Program-made: the position numbers and the translations under genes
Shown: piece by piece, positions 34,483 to 45,739 of the stretch
How the letters are laid out: the number at the start of each line of letters is the position of its first letter
Position numbering within the stretch: the first letter of the stretch is position 1
Assembly: GCA_917880885.1 (NCBI GenBank)
Contig: OU862923.1
Location: forward strand, 27,171,770 to 27,235,769
Direction of reading: 5' to 3'
Origin: Limnephilus marmoratus
Taxonomy: Eukaryota; Arthropoda; Insecta; Trichoptera; Limnephilidae
Length of the DNA: 64,000 nucleotides
The notes under the pieces: generated by a model
Database searches by the model: none
What the model saw: the letters and a program-made list of their open reading frames with translations, nothing else
What the model was told of the DNA's origin: nothing

Positions 34483-34648
34483 GGCTACGAACGCACAGGC
34501 AGGTGGCTGGCTTAGCGCCTAGCGCCTAGTGGCAAAAAACCAACACGTTGGTTTACCTGGATACACGCTAAGCGGCTATCCATCGGCTATCTACTACCTA
34601 TCTAGGCGCTAGGCGCTAAGCAAGCCGCCTGCCTGTGCGTTCGTAGCC
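34483..34648. mobile_element. PIF/Harbinger-type MITE
   Basis: 166 bases, nearly palindromic, with ends GGCTACGAACGCACAGGCAG and its inverted copy. TAA lies at 34480-34482 and 34649-34651. GGCTTAGCGCCTAGCGCCTA and its inverted partner form a GC-rich hairpin. Confidence 0.87.
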
Positions 34649-34651
34649 TAA

Positions 34652-35110
34652 TACAAATAAATTAAGAAATGCTTAACTTGGGAACAATAACAACGGTCTG
34701 AAAGATAGTTTATGTAATTATTTTTAAATTGCAAAGGATTAAAATAAATACATACCTACAATATGTAGTCTGTAAGTCCCTGGACAAATTTGATCAACCC
34801 AACTTTAGGGTTGCTAATTATACACAATAAGACTAGATGCGTAAGACAAACTATGTTCATAGATATAGCAAAAATCATAGAAGCTAAAATGAAAAATGGA
34901 GACAAACAGCAGTGTGCCATGACATTTTTTAAAAAATTTTGAGAAAAGATTTCAGTTGGTATTTTTATAACTGAAACCAACACTTTTTAATGGATAAAAC
35001 TGAAAAACCTCCTTCTTGAAGGAGTAATCTCCAGTAAGCTTATTTAATTTTCAGCTATAAAAATACCCTTCAAAAAAATCTTTTTCTAGAAAAAAGCAAA
35101 AATAAGAAAC
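34652..35110. other. AT-rich spacer
   Basis: Nothing recognised. Confidence 0.4.
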
Positions 35111-35111
35111 A

Positions 35112-35635
35112 AGTCTAGGCATCAACATGTGTCAACAAGTCTAGGCATCACCATCAACTGGTGTCAACAAGTTGAAGCATCACTATCAACTGATGTCAAC
35201 GAGTCTAGGCATCACCATTAACTGGTATCAACAAGTTGAAACATTACTATCAACTGGTGTCAACAAGTTGGAGCATTAATATCAACTGGTGTCAACAAGT
35301 CTGGCATCACCATCAACTGGTGTCAACAAGTCTAGGCATCATCATCAACTGGTGTCAACAAGTCTAGGCATCACCATCAACTGGTGTCAACAAGTCTAGG
35401 CATCACCATCAACTGATGTCAACAAGTCTAGGCATCACCATCAACTGGTGTCAGCATCATCAACTGGTGTCAACAAGTCTAGGCATCACCATCGACTGGT
35501 GTCAACAAGTCTAGGCATCACCATCAACTGGTGTCAACAGTCTAGGCATCACCATTAACTGGTGTCAACAGTCTAGGCATCACCATCAACTGGTGTCAAC
35601 AAGTCTAGGCATCATCATCAATTGGTGTCAACACT
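35112..35635 (+). repeat. 32-bp minisatellite
   Basis: About 16 units of AGGCATCACCATCAACTGGT plus GTCAACAAGTCT. Left units are more diverged (GTTGAAGCATCACTATCAAC) and a few have 1-12-base deletions. No spacers of unique sequence, so not CRISPR. Confidence 0.95.
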
Positions 35636-35639
35636 AAAA

Positions 35640-36280
35640 ATATCATAAAAACAAAATATAAATACGTACTAAGAGTGTTTGAAATTAAATAGAAAGATTA
35701 ATTATGGAAGATGAAATTTCCTTTGAAACGTAATGGTTTAATGACAAATCTTCAGATGAAAATACGTTAACATTCTAGTACAATATTAATTAACTTACTA
35801 ACACAGACAATTCTCGATATTTTATAAAATTTTCTTTATAATTGCATTAGGAGGTCATTTACAAATAAACACATATTCTTCACCGAATCTCAACTTATCG
35901 ATTGCACAAAATAAAAAATTAAATTACTCACACGAACCTTCTAAAATGGGATTTTTACTTAACACTCTGAAGACATAAACTATCGGCGGTTTGTAAATTC
36001 AGAGATATCTTGGACTATTCTGCGGACCGTGAAAATTCTAAAGGTTGACTGTTAAAGGGTGAATAGATATTTATAGATAACTTGAGATTCGAAGAAGTAT
36101 ATTCCTGCATATAGCCTTGGCTGTATGCATATTATGTATACGAATAAAACAAAAACGGTAGAAATACCTTCAGACGATTCAGCAACTTCCAAACGAATAA
36201 CAAGAAGTATTAGAAGCAGCCTAGAAGGTTCTTACCAAATACATACTATATATTATTTAAATTCTTACAAAATTACCCAA
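35640..36280. other. AT-rich spacer
   Basis: Nothing recognised. Confidence 0.4.
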
Positions 36281-36284
36281 TAAG

Positions 36285-36966
36285 GCCTGCCGAGCGATTC
36301 TGTATATTTTGTGGGATCGTCATTGGATAAAGGATGTTATCTCCTGTCAGATTTGTGTGATTTTTACTTATTTACTGTCACATATTTTAGTTTAGATCGA
36401 TACACGAATTCCTGCAAGTATGCATGATTATTTAAAGCCTGTTCAGACATCGAATATAGCCGCCAGCGCTTGTTTCGTACTGTTCACACAACGCTATCAA
36501 GTATTTCTTCCTATGGTAGGAGAGGGGGTCAGATGAATTAGCGAGCGGCCACGGAGTGCACATTTTTTGTATTGAATCTATCAACTTGACATCTGTCATC
36601 CACCGATCTAGGCAGCTCCGTAATTAAAATGACCCCTCTCCTGTTTTCGTCGGAGTGGGGGGCGCTTAACTGTTGGCATATCGCCTGAGAAGCGGTTACG
36701 GCGTAAGATGTGCATTGTCTATGGTTGGTGTGTGCATAAAGCGCTTATGTGTGAACGGTCTGAAGGGATTGTATGGAGAGCGATATTTGGCGTGCTATGA
36801 TCTTTTATATTTATATGCTCAATCTGAACAGGCCATTATTCATTTAATGTACATTGTACATAGAAAAAGCAAATATTAGCCATAAAAATCACACAAATCT
36901 GACAGGAGATTACGTTCGCTACTAATAACGATCCCACAAAAGATACAAAATTGCTCGGCTGGTTAC
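36285..36966. repeat. Palindromic element with inner MITE
   Basis: Outer arms of about 95 bases at 36285-36382 and 36880-36966 are inverted copies (GTGGGATCGTCATTGG; ATCTCCTGTCAGATTTGTGT). Inside, 36437-36833 has its own ends GCCTGTTCAGA and (inverted) GCCTGTTCAGA, so one palindromic element carries another. Open frame 36673-36879 lies inside and is not supported. Confidence 0.7.
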
Positions 36967-37317
36967 TTTCATATCTGAACTTAATTATTGATTTGTTTAT
37001 CCAAGAATTGTCTATATTAGTAAATGTGTTGAGTATCCTTAAGAAAAAATATTTAACAGGTAAATAAAATAATGTCGTCGTCAACAATAATCATCCGCAG
37101 GTCGATGTAACTTTCCACTCGTGTTTCAAAACAGGCCACAATGGTAAAAAAACACAGAAATGCTTAGACAACTTTATATATTATTGTTAAATTATTTATG
37201 ATGGAAAGGAGTTATTTTGAATTATAATGAATGAATGAAAAAGGTATTGAATTTTTTTTGTGTGATGAAGGAAAATATGTATTCTTTAAAATTTGTTGTA
37301 ATGCTTCAATATTTTAA

Positions 37318-37722
37318 CCCATCGGTCTAAACGTCGCCACATTAGTACTTTCGCATTCTGTATGCCACTTCACGGCCGTTGCAGATTCGCCACTTTTGCT
37401 CGGGTAATTCAGTAACTAAAATAAGGGTAGATTAAAGAAATATTTGAATTAATAAGTGAAAATTTCATTAATATATCCTTTCAGCACTGGCTTATACGAT
37501 CGTGCGGGTCCGTTTATAAAAATATTTCTCGAAAACGGTTTTAAATTTCTGGCAACAACGACTGTACGAGTTCATATCTGAACTGACAAATCCGCACAGT
37601 CGTTGTGGGCAAAAATACCGCAGAAATTGAAAATCGTTTTCGAGAAATATTTTTATAAACGGACCCGCACGATTATGAGCCTGTGCTGAAAGGAGTATTC
37701 GAAAAATTGATAGGCCGATGGG
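37318..37722. repeat. Palindromic TIR element next to eIF4E2
   Basis: Ends CCCATCGG inverted, flanked by TTAA and TTAT (37314-37317, 37723-37726). An inner palindrome has arms with GTGCGGGTCCGTTTATAAAA and ATATTTCTCGAAAACG. Possibly piggyBac-type. It lies about 150-200 bases beyond the eIF4E2 polyadenylation signal. Confidence 0.72.
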
Positions 37723-37894
37723 TTATCTGTCATGTTTGAAGCACGAACCAAATTGAACAATTTGTATTTCTGTAAGTTTTGTATTTAAGTTAATTTCTCA
37801 TCAAATTTGAACAGCGTACGTACACGTTCAGTTTTCATTTGTAATCATAAGCAATCATAAGCAACGTGTGCTCGACGTTTACCTTAAGAGATTG

Positions 37895-37900
37895 TTTATT
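37895..37900 (-). terminator. Polyadenylation signal of eIF4E2
   Basis: AATAAA on the minus strand about 135 bases downstream of the eIF4E2 stop codon, giving a short 3' UTR (about 38034 to 37875). It is the first canonical signal after the stop. Confidence 0.6.
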
Positions 37901-38034
37901 TACAAATATACAAATGGAAATTACTTACATATAAAAAAGTTAAATGCAATTCTGGTGTCTTTAGTCATACTGTCATCGGCACTATGGAAAGTATTTCACG
38001 CTATGTATTACAGATGACAGAAACGAGTCTAGTC

Positions 38035-38407
38035 TCAACTCCCCTCGTTTTCCCGTTGTGTCGTAGAGTCAGAGCTCATCGTGGAGGTGGTCTCCGTGGA
38101 TAAACTGCCGTTTGTGGATTCCGGCGTCGAGGATCCGGCGGTCGAGGAGTTTGTGTTGGACAAACCGATGGCGGTGTCCGGAGTCGAGGAGTTGGTGGTC
38201 GGCGACTCGGCCGACGTTAGATCCGCATTTGAAGAGTTGACCATCTCTGTGGAGTTGGTATTTGATATTGCGTTGTTCGTCATATTATTCACATGCGCCT
38301 CGGTGGTGTATGAATTGACCCTCGCCATGTTTGATGATGAATGGAAGGTTGTAGGATAGTAATTTGAAGAACCCCCGCCAGATGAATTGACAGACATTGT
38401 CGATGCT
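38035..38407 (-). CDS. eIF4E2: eIF4E2/4EHP, last exon with Ser/Thr/Asn-rich tail
   Basis: The minus-strand acceptor AATTTCAG precedes base 38407. The exon completes the split Lys codon, then reads ASTMSVNSSGGGSSNYY and runs 123 codons to TGA at 38035-38037. An internal ATG exists but phase continuity shows this is an internal exon, not a separate small gene. The core homology of 4EHP ends just before it. What follows is a low-complexity tail of Ser, Thr, Asn, Gly and Glu with repeated SSTPE/TTSTMSS-like runs, probably disordered. The tail is far longer than the few residues that follow the same point in the human protein. The antisense strand also shows a shadow open frame here, which I disregard. 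Confidence 0.88.
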
Positions 38408-38851
38408 CTGAAATTAAATATTTTAAAAACATATTATTTCACAAAAGAACTGGGCTACGAATACCTGACATTTTGTCACAGTACCTACAAGTAAAATGCC
38501 CTAATGTAATTACAATGATGAAATTATAACCTGTTTTACTAGTTAAAGTAAACATAGAAATTGTAAACATAGAAAACATAGAATGACTTCACAAGGGACT
38601 TGATTTGCTTCTCGGTTACAGATATGGATAGCTGTTAGTTTTCTAATGAATGTGGGACGTAAATATGACCAAGATGGCCCATACTCCGCAGGACAGGGCG
38701 TCCAGTTAGAGATATCTGAAGTAAGTTTCTTCAGTATCTATACAGGTTAAGTGTGGTGCTAGATACCAATAATGAACTCAAACCAAGTTTTACCAGGAAA
38801 CAAAGGCAATCACAAGGATGTAAAAAGGAAAGTAACATTAACCTTCATAAC

Positions 38852-39621
38852 CATAGACATATGAATATTACTAGAGCAGAACATAAAGGTGAGGGGTAGA
38901 CAACAACTACAGCGGGGCGCAGAGCGGGAAGATGACTTTGGAGATATGTGATTCGTCGATAACTCAATATGACGAATCACATATCACACCCCCCATACAC
39001 ACAAGCCCTGCTTATTTATGGGGGTACATCAAATACATGTATTATGTAATTAATTATTGTAAAAAATATATTATAATTTATGTATCTTTTTGTAAATAAA
39101 TAAAAAAATAAAAATGACAATATATAGGCAACTCGCATTATAATACCACCATTTAGTTCTTAAAAGAAAACTCTGCTTTTGAATGAATAGACCTTTTTAC
39201 ATGGGAGCGCGAATTGCTCGCCGCGTAATAAACAAATTTGTGAATTCTACATACGGAAAAGTAAAGTTGGCTTATTTTCAGACTCCAATATTTTGTTGCC
39301 GTATTTAATTAGGACACTTTTACAAATGTTTCATAATTTACTTACCCCAATAAACATTGACGAGCACACGCCATGTATCTCGAGTGATAGTATATATTTA
39401 CACATTTTCAAAACGCAAACCATGTTTTTTGCAGTGTTATTTCGTAAAATGCACCGATGAGCGCTCGACACTGGCTCGCAGAAGAATGATGACGTCACAT
39501 TTTTTAGATTCACGCGAAGCCATACTCAATCCCAGCCGGTTCCAATGGAACCGGTATGGGAAGGGGGAAATAATACGCTTTTATCACATAGGGCAGGTCT
39601 ACTAATATTCATATGTCTATG
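38852..39621. mobile_element. hAT-type MITE in the last eIF4E2 intron
   Basis: TTCATAAC at 38844-38851 and 39622-39629 is an 8-base TSD. Ends CATAGACATATGAATATTA are inverted and nearly perfect. A small internal palindrome surrounds ATATGTGATTCGTCG near 38945. No transposase. Confidence 0.85.
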
Positions 39622-39778
39622 TTCATAACACTGACTATCTATCCCATCATACTGCACATGTATAGGTGACATATGTGACAGTTGCGTAGATAAGGTTAAA
39701 GATAATGAATCTGTACTAACTGGAGGTATTAAGGAAGCAATATGAAAATAAGACAGAAGAGATTGCGTGTGTACTCAC

Positions 39779-39915
39779 TTTAGGCATTGGGTATGTATTT
39801 TGTACTCTAAGGAAACGCCCGGCTGTAAGTGTAGGACTCGGCGAAGAGTGTCTCGAATGCGAGCACTCGCCCCCTGGTCAGACGCAGTCCGGTGCCACAC
39901 CGATATTATGTCTTC
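39779..39915 (-). CDS. eIF4E2: eIF4E2/4EHP, third visible exon
   Basis: Minus-strand acceptor TGTTTGCAG and donor GTGAGT bound 137 bases, 45 codons plus two bases. The peptide begins EDIISVWHRTASDQGASAR, then IRDTLRRVLHLQPGVSLEYK. It matches the C-terminal sheet and helix of 4EHP (human EDIISIWNKTASDQ, then ARIRDTLRRVLNL). The two leftover bases AA are completed by A of the last exon to give Lys. Position, phase and homology all agree. Confidence 0.94.
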
Positions 39916-41210
39916 CTGCAAACACCACAAACATTACGCATTTATGGCTAATTTCACATTATTAACATACACAGATAAATTTTAATTAACTTTCCCGCCA
40001 TAAAAGGCTAGGCAAGGAGAATAAACTGCCATACAACATACAACTCTGTCTTGGCACACGCCAATAATTCTCATTCACACATATTACTGTCATAATTTGT
40101 ATTCGGTGACACTTAGTACATTTCGCGGGTGACAGGTTCCGACCTGCATCACATCATTGAAGTAATTTCATCATCTTTATTTTCAAAATTTACAGATTTG
40201 CTTTGCGAATTGTTTTGATAATGATAATAATGTAACCTTTCTATTTATGTCATGTTCATTCTCTTTTGTATATTTTTTTTCTGTTTTTCATTATGTATTG
40301 GATGAACTGAACTCAAACCTTTATTTATTTTTTATTTTTTTTTATTAATCCCCCATATGGGGGTGTACTGGACCTCGTCCCTCCTGCATGTTTAGTTACA
40401 TATGTTTTTCTTGCAGATCCATCTCAAATTTATTTGCGCCACCCCCAATAATATGTTGAAGGCTTGAAGCTTGCTTAAACGGCCTTAAATTTCCTTTGTC
40501 CCGCCTCCGATCACTCAACGCTGAATTTTTCTTTAAGTCTTCAGGTATTTTACCTCTATTATTCAACTAACTCTCTTTGAGGCTTCACTGGGTGGTTGGC
40601 TAAGGGATACGGATGCTGGGTGTGGTTTATATCATGCTGAATGCAATTGGCATTTTTTATCGTCACTTGCCAAATGATTTGAGACTTAATTGTTTATCGT
40701 ATGTTCTCTATCTGTTTGTACAGGTGCTTCCAGGGTTTTTCACATAATGCAATGCTGCCTCATGAGCTTCATGAATGAGTTTTGTTTTGCTTTTAATATT
40801 ATTTTGCTTGTATTACTAACCTGATTTGTTGTATTATGTTTTATTTTCCTGTTAAGCACTTGCATACTGCTATTGCTATTGCACTTGACACTGGAGGTCT
40901 AGATTCGTTCAAAATAAATAAATGTAGCTGCGTTTAACAAAAAAAATCTTGCGAGAGCCTTGAAGGAGTAACCATCAGTTACTTATACCAGGGCGGGTAA
41001 GAGGTGGATTACCTCCACTGCATCATTGAAGTGCGTGCAGTAACCACGCCGCGGGCTTATTTGTTTCATTAGGTAGTAGGTCATGCCACAACACTCATTA
41101 TTTGTAAATTGTTACATCAATTGTGTTACTTATATAGTGAACCTATGTATGTATATCTTAAAAAATACATTGAAACTTGTAGTGTGTGTATCTTAAAAAA
41201 TACATAAAAA
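39916..41210. other. eIF4E2 intron, mostly unassigned
   Basis: 40340-41060 is more GC-rich (for example CCATATGGGGGTGTACTGGA and ATTACCTCCACTGCATC) and may be an old LINE or SINE, but no domain or terminal repeat is clear. Confidence 0.4.
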
Positions 41211-41214
41211 CTGT

Positions 41215-41450
41215 TCGCCTAGATCGGATAGCAGACCCTTACAAGTGGTGGTCAGCAAATGCAAAACAGTATCCAAGCCTAGCAGAATTTGCTAAGATTT
41301 ATTTATCATCTCCCAGTAGCAGTGTATATAGTGAGTGCCTTTTTCGGAAGCAGGTATAATTTATGAGGAAAAGCACAATCGTTTGCTATCAACAAATGCT
41401 GAAAAAAATGTTTCCATTCATCATAACTTAACATTGATAGATTAAGTATG
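41215..41450 (+). pseudogene. hAT transposase C-terminal dimerisation domain relic
   Basis: DPYKWWSANAKQYPSLAEFA followed by KIYLSSPSSSVYSECLF matches the hAT family C-terminal block (..WW..N...YP.L..LA..YL..P..SV.SE..F). After one frameshift it continues AGIIYEEKHNRLLSTNAEKN. It is sense relative to the plus strand, antisense to eIF4E2. Confidence 0.85.
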
Positions 41451-41744
41451 AAATATGTGGATTTTTTGTTAAAATAAATTTTTTTTTTTAGTAATATTGG
41501 GCATTTCTTTCATGGTAAGTATTTGGTATTCGGCCGGATGGTTCGCAATATTCAACCGAATACCGAATAGTTTAAAAAGTAGCCGAATAGGCTGAATACC
41601 GAATAGTAGCCAAATATTTGTGGCATGGTCATAATGAATTGAAATAACACAATTCAAGTATTTGATTCACTAGATTGTGACTTATCTTCCCTTGGCCATC
41701 TCTGACATCTTACATTCACTAAGGCACATTCTATTTATATTATA

Positions 41745-42092
41745 CTAGCTGGTACCCGGCATGCGTTGCAAAGCCATTCAAAGAAATCTGCATGCCCTTT
41801 CCCGTGCTTCCCCGTTTCTTTTCACCTTCCCCGCCTTCCCCCTTCATCGTCTCTTCCCTCTCCGCGAACCCCACTTTCCCCCTGCCGCTAAAATATATAA
41901 AATACACACATTTTCATTTATACAATATTCATAACGCCAGAGCTTACCGTTATATACAGCCTATGTTACTCGCTGATAATGTAGCTTTCCATTGGTGAAA
42001 GAATTTTTAAAATCGATTTAGTGGTTTAGGCGTGAAAGCATAATAAACAAACACATGCCGTTTCGCATTTATAATATTATAGTATGGATAAT
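41745..42092 (+). repeat. Interspersed repeat family D, copy 2
   Basis: TATACTAGCTGGTACCCGGC at the start, a C-rich/pyrimidine stretch, then ATTCATAACGCCAGAGCTTA, GATTTAGTGGTTTAGGCGTG and an end CGCATTTATAATATTATAGT. This end type is common in arthropod retroposons. Class uncertain. Confidence 0.6.
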
Positions 42093-43240
42093 CTCCTTTA
42101 CAACAGCTGTGAAACCACATTCGTAAGATTCATAACATCTAGCACAAAGCAAAAAAAAAATTCATGATTTACACTTTTTCATTTGCGCTCAGACATAATT
42201 TACTTGTTTTTTTGCAAAATGGTGTTTTTGTAAATTGTACCTTCTTACCAGATAAATCTATAAAAACAGTATATAATCTAGCATATGTAGTTCCACAGAA
42301 TAGCTAGGTATATTCAGAGAAACGATTTTTTAAACATGCTGACTTTGTGGTTAAATTTTTGCATATTGCAAAACTTCCCATTCTTTGTGAAATCCTTTTC
42401 AACCTTGCCGTTTCATGGCTGATCATTGATTTGAAAAGGGCTAAGAATCTTTAAGAGCGTTTAACCAGCCAGCGGACGAAAATCCACATTTCGTCGAAAG
42501 TTGTTCTTCCGATCGTGCAGCGCGGTTACAATGAGAAAGATTGATTTTTCTCCGTACCAGCTTTTTTAAATTATAACTCAATATCTAATTTATTTCAATC
42601 CAAATTAGCTTTAATTTATACCTTCATCCAAAAATGCTGAAAGGCGTGATGATAAAACTATTAAAATAGTGTACTTTTTGTGGTTATTTTTTGATTATAA
42701 GTATTTATCATTTTTCAATAATGTCTAAATTTAATAAGAATGTTAAAAAAATCTGAAATATATTATTGGTAAGTGCGCAAATAAATACACAAATGGACCA
42801 ATTTTCGTCAAGAAACACACGTACGTACATATTTTTTAATGATTTTATTGAAACTAAAATTAAAATTCTAATACATAACTTTGCTAGATAATGTATTGAT
42901 TTATTTTACTGCATGATTACATTATTTGAAATGGGTGTGGTATAATACAAAAACTTTTTTGAAAATTTAACAAATCTACCAACGACCTATGGAATAACCT
43001 TATTATACTAAAAATTAAAAAAAATTCTAAAAATTTATTACATAACTATGCTAGATAAAAGAACAATCTTTCGAAATCCATTTATAATTTTTTGTGGAAA
43101 AGAGTCAATACGTCTAAAAACTTTTTTGAAAATGACGTATTTCCGGCTTTCTCTGGTAATGCCCTCTTAACAGGGATCGTTCAAATGTTAAAAATTCAAA
43201 ATGACCCTGATCACCTATCAAAAGTCATGTAGATACACCT
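42093..43240. other. eIF4E2 intron, AT-rich
   Basis: No feature I can support. Confidence 0.4.
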
Positions 43241-43244
43241 CAAC

Positions 43245-44800
43245 CTAATTTGTTCACTTCTGCGAACAGCTCACGTAGGTATCATAGAAATCGTTGTATC
43301 TCCCTTACTGCCATGGTGAGAAATATGATCTTAACGATGTTGAAAAGAGAAAACACCACGCTGTATATTCAAATTTAGAAGCCAACCACAGAAAAAATGA
43401 AACCAAAGTTTCCAACCGCAATTAAAAAAAAAATATATGAAAATTAGTTAATTTTTCATTCTTTTTTTTTTGAAATGATAAAAAAATTGACGTCACAATA
43501 ACGTTTTCCACTGGAGCGACACGCGAAATAAATAAATTTGCCTCGATTGCTGGCGATTTCCCAGAAAATCATTTGTTAAATTTTTCGCCAACATTAAAAA
43601 ATTACAATAAATGTTTTCACGAATGGTAGGAAAATGTGGGAATTTTGGACCGCTATCAATCGAAGAAAAATAAAAGTGGTCCATTTTTCGACCATAATCG
43701 CTCCAGTGGTTATAATACATTTGTCTAATAAAATAGTGTGTTTTTTTCTTTATCAGTAATTTTAGTTAGCAATTTTTTTAATCTTTTTATTTTTGCATTT
43801 AAATTTTTAACTCTTAACCTGTTATAGGTCAGGAAAAAATACAGAAATTTCCTAACAAAGCACCACTTTGAATTTTAAATTTAATGTTTTGTGGATTAAT
43901 TTTAAGCTATCATCGTATATTTTATTGACCGTAACACATTCCTAGAACAATAAACTATGTACTAAAACAACATTACTTGCGTTAATTACGTAAATTGATA
44001 GGTTTTACAATGTTTTCGTCAAGTAACACGCATCGACTTTGACAGAAAGAATCGCGGCAAATTTGACATTTTGATGCCACAGATAAAATCATTTAAAAAT
44101 AATCTGGGGTTGCCATGAATGAAATTTTTGCCTATCTTATGGGTATGGCGCAAGCGATTCTGACCTTCTCCTTCATACAAATTCTGTACATAGAAAGGTC
44201 AAAATCGCAGACAAACATATTTTTTTCAAAATTTTTCCGCGCGCATGCACACAAACTGCGCGTCTCCGGCAAATAATAGGTTAAAGTCTATTTGTTCAGT
44301 TTTCGGAACAACTCATATAGGTCTCATAGAAATATCTCCGTTGTTGTATCTCCCTTACTATCACAGTGAGAAATATTATATAAACAGTGTTAGAAAGAAA
44401 AAACATAATGCTTTATATTCAAATACAAAAACTAACTACAAAACTTTTATATTTCAAAAATTAAATGTTTATTTCGATTTATAAAATTTGAAAGCGTATT
44501 TATCACCTTTCAAAAACAGTTTTTCGTTTTCGGATACGTACAGAAATATTTCACTTATTTGGATTTTATTGTAAGCGGAAATATTTTGACCCTCTAACAA
44601 TACGGTTGAGGTCTGAGGGTTAATATTTTGAAAACTCTATGTTCATTTCTTAAAATAAAGTTTGAAAGCATTTTTCATAATCTTTCAAAAACAGTTTTTT
44701 AGATTTCGGATACTTTCAGAAATGATCCGCTTATTTGGACTATATTGCAAAGCGGAAATTTTCTGATAGAATATGCCCGAGATCTGACAGGTTAATAATA
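43245..44800 (+). repeat. Interspersed repeat family F (internally duplicated), interrupted
   Basis: TTGTTCACTTCTGCGAACAG with TGTATCTCCCTTACTGCC at 43250-43320 recurs at 44287-44370 and at 57560-57640. AACAGTTTTTCGTTTTCGGA and GCGGAAATATTTTGACC words at 44510-44590 recur at 44690-44770, 58380-58440 and 59172-59200. A piggyBac-like element sits inside. Confidence 0.5.
43818..44280. mobile_element. piggyBac-like non-autonomous element, copy 3
   Basis: TTAA at 43814-43817 and 44281-44284. Ends CCTGTTATAGGTCAGG and (inverted) CCTATTATTTGCCGGAG. The most complete of the three copies at 463 bases, without coding sequence. Confidence 0.88.
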
Positions 44801-44821
44801 TTGCCGTTATGTTTTATTTTC

Positions 44822-45241
44822 GACGACCTCCGTAGTCCAGTGGCTAAGACTCTTGACTCACATTCCGGAGGTCGCGGGTTCGAACCCGGCATGCGCAAAT
44901 AAATTTTATTTGATTAATTTGTGTTATTTCACAATTAATTCATTTAAAATAATATATAGTATATTTGCGGCATGTTCCAGAGTGGAAGATACTATCAGTA
45001 TCGCCCTGGTGTAAGACCACCATTCAGAATTGAAACGTTGCTTGAAAATGGCTTTAGCCGTGTTTAGTGACCAGATCTGAATAGCCAGGTACTTCCCCAC
45101 ATTCCTCTTCCCCACCTCCTTCCCCTCCCCGCTACCTTCAGCCTCACAACATACCCCAATTGGGGATGCCATAGTCTCACTGGCTCCAGACGGGAGCAGT
45201 TGAGATTCTTGTGCGGTATTCACTGTAAAAAAAAAAAAAAA
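44822..45241 (+). mobile_element. tRNA-headed SINE A, reference copy
   Basis: About 420 bases. Pol III box A TAGTCCAGTGG at 44830-44840 and box B GGTTCGAACCC at 44874-44884 show a tRNA-derived head. The body has TTTTATTTGATTAATTTGTG, CATTCAGAATTGAAACGTTG and CAGATCTGAATAGCCAGGTA. It ends CGGTATTCACTGT plus poly(A). Other copies are at 9893, 10281, 22318, 46925 and 58453. Transcription by Pol III and mobilisation by a partner LINE are inferred from the class. Confidence 0.9.
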
Positions 45242-45476
45242 ATTTGACATTATTTTAGATAAATTTGTGTTTTTCAGGTGTATCACAGTATAAATATAAT
45301 TAAATTCGATACCTTTTACATATCCACCATTTTCAACACTATATCACAATAGGTAATAATAATAATAATATGTAAAATGATGCACTTATTGAGGTCATAC
45401 ATTGCGAGAGTTAGGTAAAGGTGAACAGAGCCAGTCATAGTGTATCGAAGTATAATAATATAAGAGATAGGTTTAC

Positions 45477-45599
45477 CTGAAATTTGATGCTGACCACAAT
45501 TCCACATATCTCCTGGCCGACCATGAACTGCTCCCCGAGCATGGCCATGCACAAGTCTTCCCACGCTCGGGCCGCCAGCCCTTTTCTTAATCTTATCAC
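45477..45599 (-). CDS. eIF4E2: eIF4E2/4EHP, second visible exon
   Basis: Minus-strand acceptor TTTTCAAG and donor GTAAAC bound 41 codons in phase 0. The peptide starts VIRLRKGLAARAWEDLCMAM and continues LGEQFMVGQEICGIVVSIKF. It follows directly on GGKW of the upstream exon, as in 4EHP proteins (human IRLRKGLASRCWENLILAML). It supplies the basic strand and helix that contact the cap phosphates and the core sheet. The 15,012-base intron separating it from the upstream exon contains the nested transposon stack. Confidence 0.94.
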
Positions 45600-45739
45600 C
45601 TTGAAAATAATTCACATAAATTAGCATAATAGAAGAGTGCTCAAGATACCACGGTCAACCAGACTTACCCTTACATATCCATTCTGTAAGAGCTAGGCAT
45701 CCTAAACAATCTGTCAACTGATACGATTTTAGATTTTCA

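Noticed and set aside
35112..35635. Possible CRISPR-like array
   Set aside because: Units are contiguous tandem repeats without unique spacers, and the DNA is eukaryotic.
38081..38359. Plus-strand open frame of 92 codons
   Set aside because: It is the antisense shadow of the low-complexity eIF4E2 tail, whose frame is fixed by splice phase and homology.
44822..44895. Candidate tRNA gene
   Set aside because: Boxes A and B are present, but the cloverleaf is incomplete and it is the head of a dispersed SINE.
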